Shown in pieces: positions 17,718 to 27,624 of a DNA stretch of 64,000 nucleotides (position 1 is its first letter; the number at the start of each line of letters is the position of its first letter). The DNA lies in the NCBI GenBank assembly GCA_021405325.1, contig QWII01000009.1:124001-188000 (forward strand), in the 5' to 3' direction. A program made the translations under genes and the position numbers. This stretch comes from Caldilinea sp. CFX5. Its GTDB lineage: Bacteria > Chloroflexota > Anaerolineae > Caldilineales > Caldilineaceae. The notes beneath the pieces are model-generated. The model saw only the letters and a list, made by a program, of their open reading frames with translations. It had not been told where the DNA came from and did no database searches.

Positions 17718-19193
17718 ATGAAAATTCGCCAGACTAAAGGTTTAACGTTTGATGATGTGCTGCTCATTCCCAAGCGGTCGCCGGTGGCCTCGCGGCGCGA
17801 TGTCACCACCACGACGCGCCTGACGCCGACGATACCTTTGCAAACACCGATTCTCAGCGCCAACATGGATACTGTAACCGAGGCGACCATGGCGATGGCC
17901 ATCGCGCGCGTGGGCGGCATCGGCATTATCCACCGCTTTATGACCGTCGAACAGCAGGTCAAGCAGGTCAAGCAGGTCAAGCGCGCCGAGGGGTTTGTCG
18001 TCGAGCAACCCTATACCATCAGCAGCGACGCCACCATTGGCCAAGCCAAGCGCACAATGCAGCTTCATGACATTGGCGGGCTGGTTGTCACCAACAGCAG
18101 CGGCAAGATGGTGGGACTGGTGACACACCGGGATCTGCTCCTGGCGCCGGAGGATGGCGCTTCGGTGCAAACAGTGATGACCGGCCATAAGAATATTGTC
18201 AGCGGCAAGCCGGGAACCACCCTGGAAGACGCACGAGCGATTTTACACCAACACCGCCTGGAAAAATTACCGTTGGTCGATGAGAGCGGCAATCTGGTCG
18301 GCTTGATCACGGCGCAGGATGTGATCAAGCGCAAAGAACACCCCGACGCCACCACTGACGAAAAGGGCCGATTGCGCGTCGGCGCGGCCATTGGCGTTAA
18401 ACCGACCGACGTGGAACGGGCCGCCGCCCTGCTCGACGCCGGCGCTGATGTGCTGGTGTTGGACATTGCCCACGGCCACGCCGACCACTGTATTGCCATG
18501 GTGCGCACCTTGTATCGCGACTACCCCAAGGCGCAGATCATTGCCGGCAATGTTGCGACGGCGGATGGGGCGCGCGAACTGGCCGAAGCGGGCGCCAGCG
18601 CGATCAAAGTGGGCATTGGCCCTGGCTCGATCTGTACGACGCGCATTGTCACCGGCTTTGGCGTGCCGCAACTGACGGCCATTATGGATAGCTTGGATGG
18701 GTTGCAAAGCGCCGGCATCGACATCCCGCTCATTGCCGACGGCGGCATCAAGACCTCCGGCGACGTGGTCAAAGCGCTGGCCGCCGGCGCCGACACGGTG
18801 ATGATTGGCAGTCTCTTTGCCGGTTGCGAAGAAGCGCCCGGTTCGCCGGTGATTCGCGATGGGCAAAAGGTCAAAGTGGTGCGTGGCATGGCGTCACTAG
18901 GTGCCGCAATGGGGCGCAAAGCGGCGGAAGAAGGCGAGACCACCGTCAGCACTGACGAAAGCGCCGAAAGTCAAGCCGACTGGGACAAGGTGGTGCCGGA
19001 GGGGGTCGAAGCGGTAGTGCCTTACCGCGGCCATGTCAAGGAGATTGTCTACCAACTGGTCGGCGGGCTGCGCTCCGGCTTGAGCTATGGTGGGGCGCGC
19101 ACGATTAAAGAGTTGCAGGCCAACGCGGAATTTATTGAGATTTCGGCCGCGGGTGTGCGCGAAAGTAACTCGCATGATGTGAAGCGGTTATAA
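17718..19193 (+). CDS. guaB: IMP dehydrogenase
   Basis: Oxidises IMP to XMP with NAD, the first committed step of GMP synthesis. The 491-residue TIM barrel carries a CBS pair at about 95-205. The catalytic loop [15 protein letters not shown] is at 299-313 with Cys306, and [13 protein letters not shown] is at the N-terminus. All conserved elements are present. A 9-bp unit is repeated exactly three times at 17955-17981 and encodes QVK-QVK-QVK in the linker before the CBS pair. A perfect hairpin terminator follows at 19208-19270. Confidence 0.97.
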   Translation: MKIRQTKGLTFDDVLLIPKRSPVASRRDVTTTTRLTPTIPLQTPILSANMDTVTEATMAMAIARVGGIGIIHRFMTVEQQVKQVKQVKRAEGFVVEQPYTISSDATIGQAKRTMQLHDIGGLVVTNSSGKMVGLVTHRDLLLAPEDGASVQTVMTGHKNIVSGKPGTTLEDARAILHQHRLEKLPLVDESGNLVGLITAQDVIKRKEHPDATTDEKGRLRVGAAIGVKPTDVERAAALLDAGADVLVLDIAHGHADHCIAMVRTLYRDYPKAQIIAGNVATADGARELAEAGASAIKVGIGPGSICTTRIVTGFGVPQLTAIMDSLDGLQSAGIDIPLIADGGIKTSGDVVKALAAGADTVMIGSLFAGCEEAPGSPVIRDGQKVKVVRGMASLGAAMGRKAAEEGETTVSTDESAESQADWDKVVPEGVEAVVPYRGHVKEIVYQLVGGLRSGLSYGGARTIKELQANAEFIEISAAGVRESNSHDVKRL

Positions 19194-19207
19194 AGAATAA
19201 GTCATTG

Positions 19208-19270
19208 CGGCTCTCCGCGAGTCCGTGACTCGCAACCAACCCTGGCGAGTCACGGACTCGCGGAGAGCCG
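19208..19270 (+). terminator. Perfect 26-bp hairpin after guaB
   Basis: Arms 19208-19233 and 19245-19270 are exact reverse complements with an 11-nt loop. The stem contains the palindrome-prone word GCGAGTC(A/C). It lies between guaB and the convergent lipoprotein gene. No clear T-run, so termination is likely but not shown. Confidence 0.65.
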
Positions 19271-19297
19271 TGTGTGGCGTTATATTTTTATGGACCC

Positions 19298-20164
19298 TTA
19301 CTGTATAGGGCTACCTTCTAGCACAACGCGGGTTTCAGGCCCAGTAAGCAGGAGTTGTGTGCCATTGAGTTTCAATGTATTCGTTTCCGATACAGCCAAG
19401 AATACATTAGAAAATATAGCAGAGATTTGGCTATTTGTGATTTGCGGGCATTCGTATGAGGTATCCGCACTCATCTCGAACCGATAGTACTCTTCACTCT
19501 TTATGTCCATGCGAAACGTAGCAATGTTGCACTGCTCCGTCTTGAAGTGAAGATAGCCGTCCCCTGTAATTTCTAAATAAACCGGTCGAATGGCATCAAA
19601 AATGATCGGTTGCCCCTGATGTGTAATTTCAATCAATTGCCAGCGATTTTGCGTAAACACAGGCTCTGCTAGACTGAAGGGATGGGCTGCTTCCAGCACG
19701 ATCTGGCTTTCGTCACCAATCAAAGTTAACTGCTCATTTTGCAATTCAAAGCGGTTTGTGTTGGACAAAGCAGTCCAAAAACCGCTATATTGCTTTGTTT
19801 GAACCTCAGGACACCCTGCCTCCGTTGAAACACCTTCACCCAATTGATACTGGTGTTCGTCTTGAGCAATAATGCCAAAGCCGAGATTATTACAACTAGT
19901 TTCTGCAGAGATGCCATCAGGCCAAATTTTAACATAGATCGGCTGAATGGCATCAAATGCAACCATTTCATTTTGGTGAATAATGGTAACAACACGCCAA
20001 GGATTTTTCGTTAATAATAACATTTCCTCTGAGACAAGTGGGCTTTCTGCTTGAAACAGTGAGAATTGTTCTGGTAAAGGAATCCAACTCATTGGTTGAA
20101 GGCAAGCGGTTGCAATTGCGGCAAGCATGGCGAGAAGCAAACCATATTTCACCATTTTTTGCAC
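19298..20164 (-). CDS. Lipoprotein with two META-like domains
   Basis: A 288-residue predicted lipoprotein: hydrophobic N-terminus with lipobox AIATAC (Cys at about 21). Two copies of a META/HslJ-like unit follow, about 45-155 and 165-285, each with NxW(R/Q), a (D)AIxP strand, a Cys-containing loop and a C-terminal LTL or LLL strand ending VVLE. The two repeats point to internal duplication. META-domain proteins sit in the periplasm or outer envelope; the function is unclear. The region is AT-rich compared with its neighbours. Confidence 0.75.
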   Translation of the reverse strand: MQKMVKYGLLLAMLAAIATACLQPMSWIPLPEQFSLFQAESPLVSEEMLLLTKNPWRVVTIIHQNEMVAFDAIQPIYVKIWPDGISAETSCNNLGFGIIAQDEHQYQLGEGVSTEAGCPEVQTKQYSGFWTALSNTNRFELQNEQLTLIGDESQIVLEAAHPFSLAEPVFTQNRWQLIEITHQGQPIIFDAIRPVYLEITGDGYLHFKTEQCNIATFRMDIKSEEYYRFEMSADTSYECPQITNSQISAIFSNVFLAVSETNTLKLNGTQLLLTGPETRVVLEGSPIQ

Positions 20165-20372
20165 TGTCGAATCAAAAAGTTTTTTCTGTCCATTGCATAC
20201 CGCCTTAAATCTGAGGAAAGCAAAATTGAAAGAAGTCGCATGTAATCTCTCTACAGGGGCGTACTACTTTATTCTGTCAATAGGTATAATGGTCTGGATG
20301 GCAAGTCGTCCCATGCATTCGATTTATTAGGATGGTGAAGCAGTTCTTAGGTCATATAGATAGAAATCTTTA

Positions 20373-20822
20373 CTACGGATTGTCAATTTCAAGCACAACT
20401 CGTACTGCACCTCCACTTAGAATTAATTGATCACCTTGCAGTTCAAGTGTGGTTGTGGCAGTCAATGCCGTAACAACACGACTATATTGCCTTTCTTGAG
20501 TTTTAGGGCAAAGCATCAAAGTTGTGACGCCTTCTGTTATGTAATAATGCTGTTCATCTTGCGCGATGAGAGTAAAGCCTCCACTATTACAGCCTGTACT
20601 TTCCCAAGTCAGCCTTCCATCGTTGCTAAATGCAATGTGGATAGGTGATATTGTAGAAAAATCTACCGTTTCTTTGTAATCTTTTACTTCAACCAGGCGC
20701 CAACGATTTTCAACCAGAGGTAGCATTTTCCCTGGAATGAGAGGGCTTTCTGGTTGAGAAATTGGTCGGATGCAGGCAGTAACAAGCACCATAGTAACTG
20801 AGGTCAACAATAACAATTTCAT
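20373..20822 (-). CDS. META-domain lipoprotein, single domain
   Basis: A 149-residue lipoprotein with signal peptide and lipobox LVTAC, followed by one META-like unit that matches either half of the preceding protein (ENRWRLVEV, FSTISPIHIAFS, GCNSGGFTLIAQDEQHYYI, VVLEIDNP). The ATG at 20822 gives a normal-length signal peptide; the frame is open 14 codons further upstream. It is paralogous to the downstream gene and likely arose with it by tandem duplication. Confidence 0.75.
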   Translation of the reverse strand: MKLLLLTSVTMVLVTACIRPISQPESPLIPGKMLPLVENRWRLVEVKDYKETVDFSTISPIHIAFSNDGRLTWESTGCNSGGFTLIAQDEQHYYITEGVTTLMLCPKTQERQYSRVVTALTATTTLELQGDQLILSGGAVRVVLEIDNP

Positions 20823-20948
20823 TCTCTTTACACATAGCTTTGTATAAAATATTTTTTTGCACATAATGTCACCACTTTACATATCAAAACTGAAGAAAGT
20901 GTTCAAATATTGATTTGCTACCTGATATTAACAACTTGAAAATCACTG

Positions 20949-20997
20949 TAGCCAGTAAGTGCAATGGTAGTTACCCGCACTTACTGGCTAATTTTTT
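20949..20997 (+). terminator. 14-bp hairpin with T-run in plus orientation
   Basis: Arms 20949-20962 and 20977-20990 are exact reverse complements with a 14-nt loop, followed by TTTTTT (20992-20997) on the plus strand. No plus-strand gene lies directly upstream; it may be a remnant or act as a barrier for the minus-strand protease gene. Confidence 0.5.
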
Positions 20998-21061
20998 CTC
21001 CCTCCCAGCAGCGTATTATTCACTTACTAATAGACCAGATGCAATTCATGGTTATTATTCT

Positions 21062-22330
21062 TTATGGGTAACTTAGAATATCACCACCTTGTGCCAGCGT
21101 AGAAAGTCCGGAACAACATTGTTGCCAAGCTGGTGCATTACCCCAGTCGATATCTTGATTAGTAGAGGTAAGTGGAACATCACGTACATAACCGATACCG
21201 CCACGCCAGATTCCTTCACGTAAACGGCCACCAACAACATAAGCTGTGTATGATGTGATGGTTCCACTGCTACCTGCAGGTACAGAGGTACGACAACTTT
21301 GACTTGTTTGTGTCCCCAAATTACCGTTGTTATCGAGTGGACGCAGATACTCGGTACAATTAGTTTCAGTCCAAAAGACATTCTGATAATAATTGTTGCC
21401 TACAATATAAGCATCTTGGGAACGCGGCGCTGTTCCCCAACAACATGCAACCCAAGGTATAGCAAGAGACCAATTGATGGTGCCGTTGCCATTCAACGGC
21501 GCATTTCGTGTATAACCAATGCCACCACGCCACATAGCTTCAAACCAATAATTACCAAGAACCCAAGCAGTGTAAGTTTCAATCGTTCCAGTACCCGGCG
21601 GGGTTGTGCTACAAGTGTACTGGTTATAAGGTGGGGTTGCATAGCCATTATTATCATAAGGAGTCACATATTCTGTGCAAGTCCCGTTACTGAAAAACAC
21701 ATTCTGATGGTAACGTTGTTGGTAGTGCGAAGTCAAAACAGTAAACCCAGCGTTATTGATTGTATCAACTGGAGTATAAGTAAAGTAGGTAAAATTACCA
21801 GTTGTGCATTCGGGGCCAGGCCATCCACTACTCAGGACGCCCACAGCAGTCACTGTACTCCCAGAGATAGGTTTATATACTGGTGCCCCACTATCACCTT
21901 CACAGGCAATATTAATAATTATGCCAGTAGGTCTATCAACTCTAACATAATTGCCACCGGCATAAGAGATGCTTGTAACGTAACCACATGTGTTACCAGT
22001 TGTCCTACCATATTTGCAGACGTAATCACTCAAGGTAGTAGCTTTAGTTTCTGTTGCTGTTACTCTATTTGTAGTATTTTGAGCAACAAAAATCTCATTA
22101 GTCAAATCAAGGCTCCGCACGGATACATCGTGCATCTGTATGTCACCAACAGAACTATTAATATCATACGCAGTTGTTGGACCAAGGTAAACACTATTTA
22201 CACCACTGTACACAATATAGTTACTATTGTTACAATGTCCAGCCGTTGTCATGAATCTTCGATCATCACTATTGCGCTTAACAGCGAATCCTGTTGTACA
22301 ATCGGCTATTATGGGATCCACTACGATGCC
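21062..22330 (-). pseudogene. Trypsin/streptogrisin-like serine protease, 5'-truncated
   Basis: The protease domain is intact: His in TTAGHC, Asp in GDIQMHDVSV and Ser in CEGDSGAP, plus the Cys pair of VCKYGRTTGNTCG. This matches alpha-lytic/streptogrisin S1 enzymes. Two homologous repeats follow, each with YYQNVF(W/F), CTEY and (M/I)WRGGIGY(T/V)R. The homology begins abruptly at ADCTTGFAV; the signal peptide and pro-region are missing, and the DNA upstream belongs to another gene on the opposite strand. The open frame extends to 22378, but those codons are antisense to DUF2283. I read it as a truncated, probably inactive gene. Confidence 0.65.
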
Positions 22331-22678
22331 GAAGGCGACATCCTTTCGGTAACTTTTAACGAAGCAGCAGAAAGACAAAAAGGGGTTGAGCTTTCTGACA
22401 ACATTGTACTCTACTATAACCCTGATACCGAAAAGCCCTTAAAACTCATTTTAATCAGTTATCAGGCAATGGTTGCCGCCAGTCAACAAACGCCCATAAC
22501 GTTGGATGGGTTAGCTGATGCGCCGGCAAAGGTTCAGACCACCATTACAACGATCCTCCAACAGAGGCCGCTAACCGCCTTTTTGCAATTAGTCAGTACA
22601 CAGGGGAAGTTGCCGCTCAACAGTCGATTACAGGAAATTTTTACACCGACGACACTGGCAATGGTTGCCGCTTCGTAA
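22304..22678 (+). pseudogene. DUF2283 protein, truncated at its start
   Basis: From about 22304 the plus strand encodes YGIHYDAEGDILSVTF and ELSDNIVLYYN, typical of small DUF2283 proteins, then about 90 further residues to a TAA at 22676-22678. No in-frame ATG, GTG or TTG sits at the expected position; the codons upstream are antisense to the protease. The junction at about 22300-22330 therefore appears to have cut both genes. It could still be expressed from an unusual start. Confidence 0.55.
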
Positions 22679-22759
22679 TCGATTGTATCCAGCAGGACAG
22701 TGGTAAACGCGTGAGTCCCCTGTTCACCTAGCCCGATCTTTGCACAGAAGCGTGGTCAT

Positions 22760-25141
<2,382 letters not shown>

Positions 25142-25147
25142 ACCCCG

Positions 25148-26710
25148 CTATTTTGTCACGACCGGCAAGAAGATCGTCGTCGTCTGTAGCGTTGCCGGGT
25201 CGAGGCGCCAGAGGTGGGCGGTTTCTGTGCCGGCGTTGCGACCGGTAATATAGAGTTGTTCCTGGTGGGTAAAGAGCGTCGGGTTGAGGGGTAGAGATGA
25301 GTTGAGGGTACAGACGACGCGCGGGTACGCCTGTCCCCACGGCAATGCCAGCAACGAAGCCGGGCCAAGGATCAGCAACCCTGGCTCGCCCACCAGCGCC
25401 AGACGTGCGGCAAAAGGTAACGTCGTCAGCCGTACCGTCCCTGTATCAGCGCCATCGCTCTGCCAAAGCTCGGTTTGCTGAAGGTCGCTGCGCGCGTCGT
25501 GCCAGGTCAGGGAAAAATAGAGCTTGTTGTTATACGCTAGCGCCATGTCATAGCGGATGGCTGGGTAGAGACCATCGTCACGCTGGACACGGAGCGTTTT
25601 GACCAGCGTAAACCGGTCCCGATCACTCTCCAGCCGCCAGAGACGCAGGAGCGGTGGGTCATCCTCGAAGAAGTAAAGCCTGTTCCGGCCAATCGCCACC
25701 AATGTGTATGGATAGAGCGCATTGTCCGGCGTCGGTGTGGCCGCAGTAACCAGGGGCTTTGCCAAAAGCAAGGTCGTACCACTGCTCGTGCCATCCGAGC
25801 GCCAGAGACCGCCGGGGCCGCCAGAGCCGCCGGCGAAGAAGTAGAGTTTGCTATTTTGCACCACCCCCTGGCCGATGACAACGACGCCGGCCACTGCGGG
25901 TTCTGCCGTAAAGGTTTTGAGCCGTTGAAAGCCACGCTGGTCAAAGCGCCACAACTCAATCGCCTTGTCGGAAAGATGGGCGGTCAGGTAAACCGTGGTG
26001 GCGTCCTGGGCCAGCACCTGGGCATTGACCGGTGTCGGGCCACGGTAGCGGGTGGTTAGCGGTGTTGTATCATCAGCCGTGCCGTCGGTGCTCCACCAGA
26101 TGGCTTTGCCCTCCTCGTCAAGCGCAAAGTAAAAACGACCAGCAAAGACAAACCAGCCGGTGTAAGTGGCGCTGGTCGGCCCCGGTTTCACCTCTTTGAG
26201 CAGTTGGGCGCCGGTCCGGTCGCCATTAGTGCGCCACAGTTCGGCCCCGGTGGCAGGGGTGGCGGCGCGCAACAACAGGTTGCCATTTAATACAGTCAAG
26301 AGGTAGTTAGGCGTAAAGTTGGCAATCGGCGCGGTGATGGTATAGGTGCCGCTGGGGGTGCCATCGGTGCGCCAGAGATACTTTTGCGTCGGTTGTTGCG
26401 GGCTGCCGGCGATAAAATAGAGCTTGTCACCCACACTCACCGGATTGGCATTGGCTGTCACCACTGGTGCGGCCGCTGGTCCTGCCACCGGCTGTACCAG
26501 TTGACCACAAGCCGGCTCACGCTGGGCATAGAGCAGAGCCGGTTGGCCGCCGGCCCACAGGCAGACCAGCAATATAATGCACAGGCGCAGGCCACCGGTA
26601 GTAAAGACTTTAGTCTTTGCGTGGCGGTGAGGAAGACTAAAGTCTTTACTACGCTGCCATCCAGTGAAAATCACGCGATAAAACAGTAGTGTGATCGGCG
26701 CTATGCTCAC
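25148..26710 (-). CDS. Secreted ELWRTDG-repeat protein
   Basis: A 520-residue protein with many repeats of the type (E)LWR(S/T)(D/N)G...G(T)xLL, the hyalin/ELWxTDGTxxGT propeller-like repeats common in exported bacterial proteins. A hydrophobic segment (LCIILLVCLWAGG) gives an export signal. The start is GTG at 26710, overlapping the stress-protein stop by 4 nt (GTGA). An inverted repeat (26598-26652) lies in frame between start and export signal. The C-terminus ends TIFLPVVTK, the same short motif found on two other secreted proteins here. Confidence 0.75.
   Translation of the reverse strand: MSIAPITLLFYRVIFTGWQRSKDFSLPHRHAKTKVFTTGGLRLCIILLVCLWAGGQPALLYAQREPACGQLVQPVAGPAAAPVVTANANPVSVGDKLYFIAGSPQQPTQKYLWRTDGTPSGTYTITAPIANFTPNYLLTVLNGNLLLRAATPATGAELWRTNGDRTGAQLLKEVKPGPTSATYTGWFVFAGRFYFALDEEGKAIWWSTDGTADDTTPLTTRYRGPTPVNAQVLAQDATTVYLTAHLSDKAIELWRFDQRGFQRLKTFTAEPAVAGVVVIGQGVVQNSKLYFFAGGSGGPGGLWRSDGTSSGTTLLLAKPLVTAATPTPDNALYPYTLVAIGRNRLYFFEDDPPLLRLWRLESDRDRFTLVKTLRVQRDDGLYPAIRYDMALAYNNKLYFSLTWHDARSDLQQTELWQSDGADTGTVRLTTLPFAARLALVGEPGLLILGPASLLALPWGQAYPRVVCTLNSSLPLNPTLFTHQEQLYITGRNAGTETAHLWRLDPATLQTTTIFLPVVTK
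26598..26652. repeat. Perfect 20-bp inverted repeat within a coding N-terminus
   Basis: Arms 26598-26617 and 26633-26652 are exact reverse complements with a 15-nt loop. The arm contains AGTAAAGACTTTAGTCTT, itself nearly palindromic. It lies inside the first codons of the ELWRTDG-repeat gene and is translated in frame. Confidence 0.8.
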
Positions 26711-27624
26711 GGCACCAACAAGACCGGCCCTTCAACCGCGGCCAACAACTCGGCATATTCCAGGGGCAGCACGAGCGAATTGTTCTTCATTCGTTGCAGG
26801 AGGCCAGCCAATGCGCCGGCGCTTTCAATCTGGAGAAAGGTTGGTTGCACCGTTTCAGCTTGCAGCAGCGTTGCGATCTGCGTCTGCCAGGCGTCCACCG
26901 CATCCTGTCCCACCAGTAGGATATTGAGGGTGTGACCGTCGCGTTGCGCCAGTCGCGCCGCCAACGCCAACGCCCGTTCAGCACTGGGGGAGCCGTTGTA
27001 AATCACCGTCAACGGATGAGTCAAGCCGTCATGGTTGCCGAGGATCAGGAGCGGGCGTGGGGTGCGTTGCACCACTGTGCGCGTCGTCGATCCCAGGCGG
27101 GAGCCGGTCAACCAGCCGGTGCGTCCCAGGCTTAAGAGGACAGACTTTTCCGCCGCCGCCAGTAATTCATGCTCCACCGCCCCGCGCGTCACCTGGAACG
27201 ACCAGCGCACCTGCGCTTCCCCGGCCACCCGCGCCAATGAACGGCGCATCTCTGCCGCTAACACACGCAACTGGCGCTCCACGGTCTGGCGCTCCAGTTG
27301 CCGCACCATTGCCGTGCGTAACCCCACTTCCCGACAGAAAGGGCTATTACAGAGATGAAAAAGATTGGCATCTTCCACAAACAATCCCTGCAACTCCGCC
27401 TGCATGGCCGCCGCCACCCTGGCCGCCGCCCGCAACGCCGCCTGACTCTGCGGCGACGCATCCAACGCCACCAACACCCGCTCCGTCACCACAGGCTCCG
27501 CCATCTCCCTGTCCTCGGCCCCCTGTCTCGTGTCTCCTGTCTCGTGTCTCCTATCTCGTGTCTGCTGTCTCGTGTCTCCTGTCTTCCGCTCCCCACTACT
27601 GTGTCCCCAAAATAAATTACTCAT
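26707..27624 (-). CDS. Universal stress protein-like (UspA-fold) protein
   Basis: A 305-residue protein. After a 40-residue N-terminal stretch, VTERVLVALDASPQSQAALRAA opens a UspA fold; the GRTGWLTGSRLGSTTRTVVQ segment resembles the ATP-binding Gx2Gx9GS/T motif. A second, weaker Usp-like half follows. The ATG at 27624 overlaps the Lon stop by 4 nt (ATGA), supporting that start; a later ATG at 27504 is the family-like N-terminus. Between them lie four tandem 14-bp units encoding an Arg/Thr/Asp-rich stretch, so the extension is repeat-derived. Confidence 0.75.
   Translation of the reverse strand: MSNLFWGHSSGERKTGDTRQQTRDRRHETGDTRQGAEDREMAEPVVTERVLVALDASPQSQAALRAAARVAAAMQAELQGLFVEDANLFHLCNSPFCREVGLRTAMVRQLERQTVERQLRVLAAEMRRSLARVAGEAQVRWSFQVTRGAVEHELLAAAEKSVLLSLGRTGWLTGSRLGSTTRTVVQRTPRPLLILGNHDGLTHPLTVIYNGSPSAERALALAARLAQRDGHTLNILLVGQDAVDAWQTQIATLLQAETVQPTFLQIESAGALAGLLQRMKNNSLVLPLEYAELLAAVEGPVLLVP
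27523..27578. repeat. Four tandem copies of a 14-bp unit (CTGTCTCGTGTCTC)
   Basis: Units at 27523-27536, 27537-27550, 27551-27564 and 27565-27578; the third differs at two positions. It lies in the 5' part of the stress-protein gene. The same GTCTCCTGTCTC vocabulary recurs at 45088-45219. Not a CRISPR array: no spacers. Confidence 0.8.

Noticed and set aside
21299..22678. Reading the whole plus-strand frame as one 459-residue protein
   Set aside because: Most of it is antisense to the protease; only the DUF2283-like end from about 22304 has protein-family support.
27523..27578. CRISPR array
   Set aside because: The 14-bp units are directly adjacent with no spacers, and no cas genes are near.
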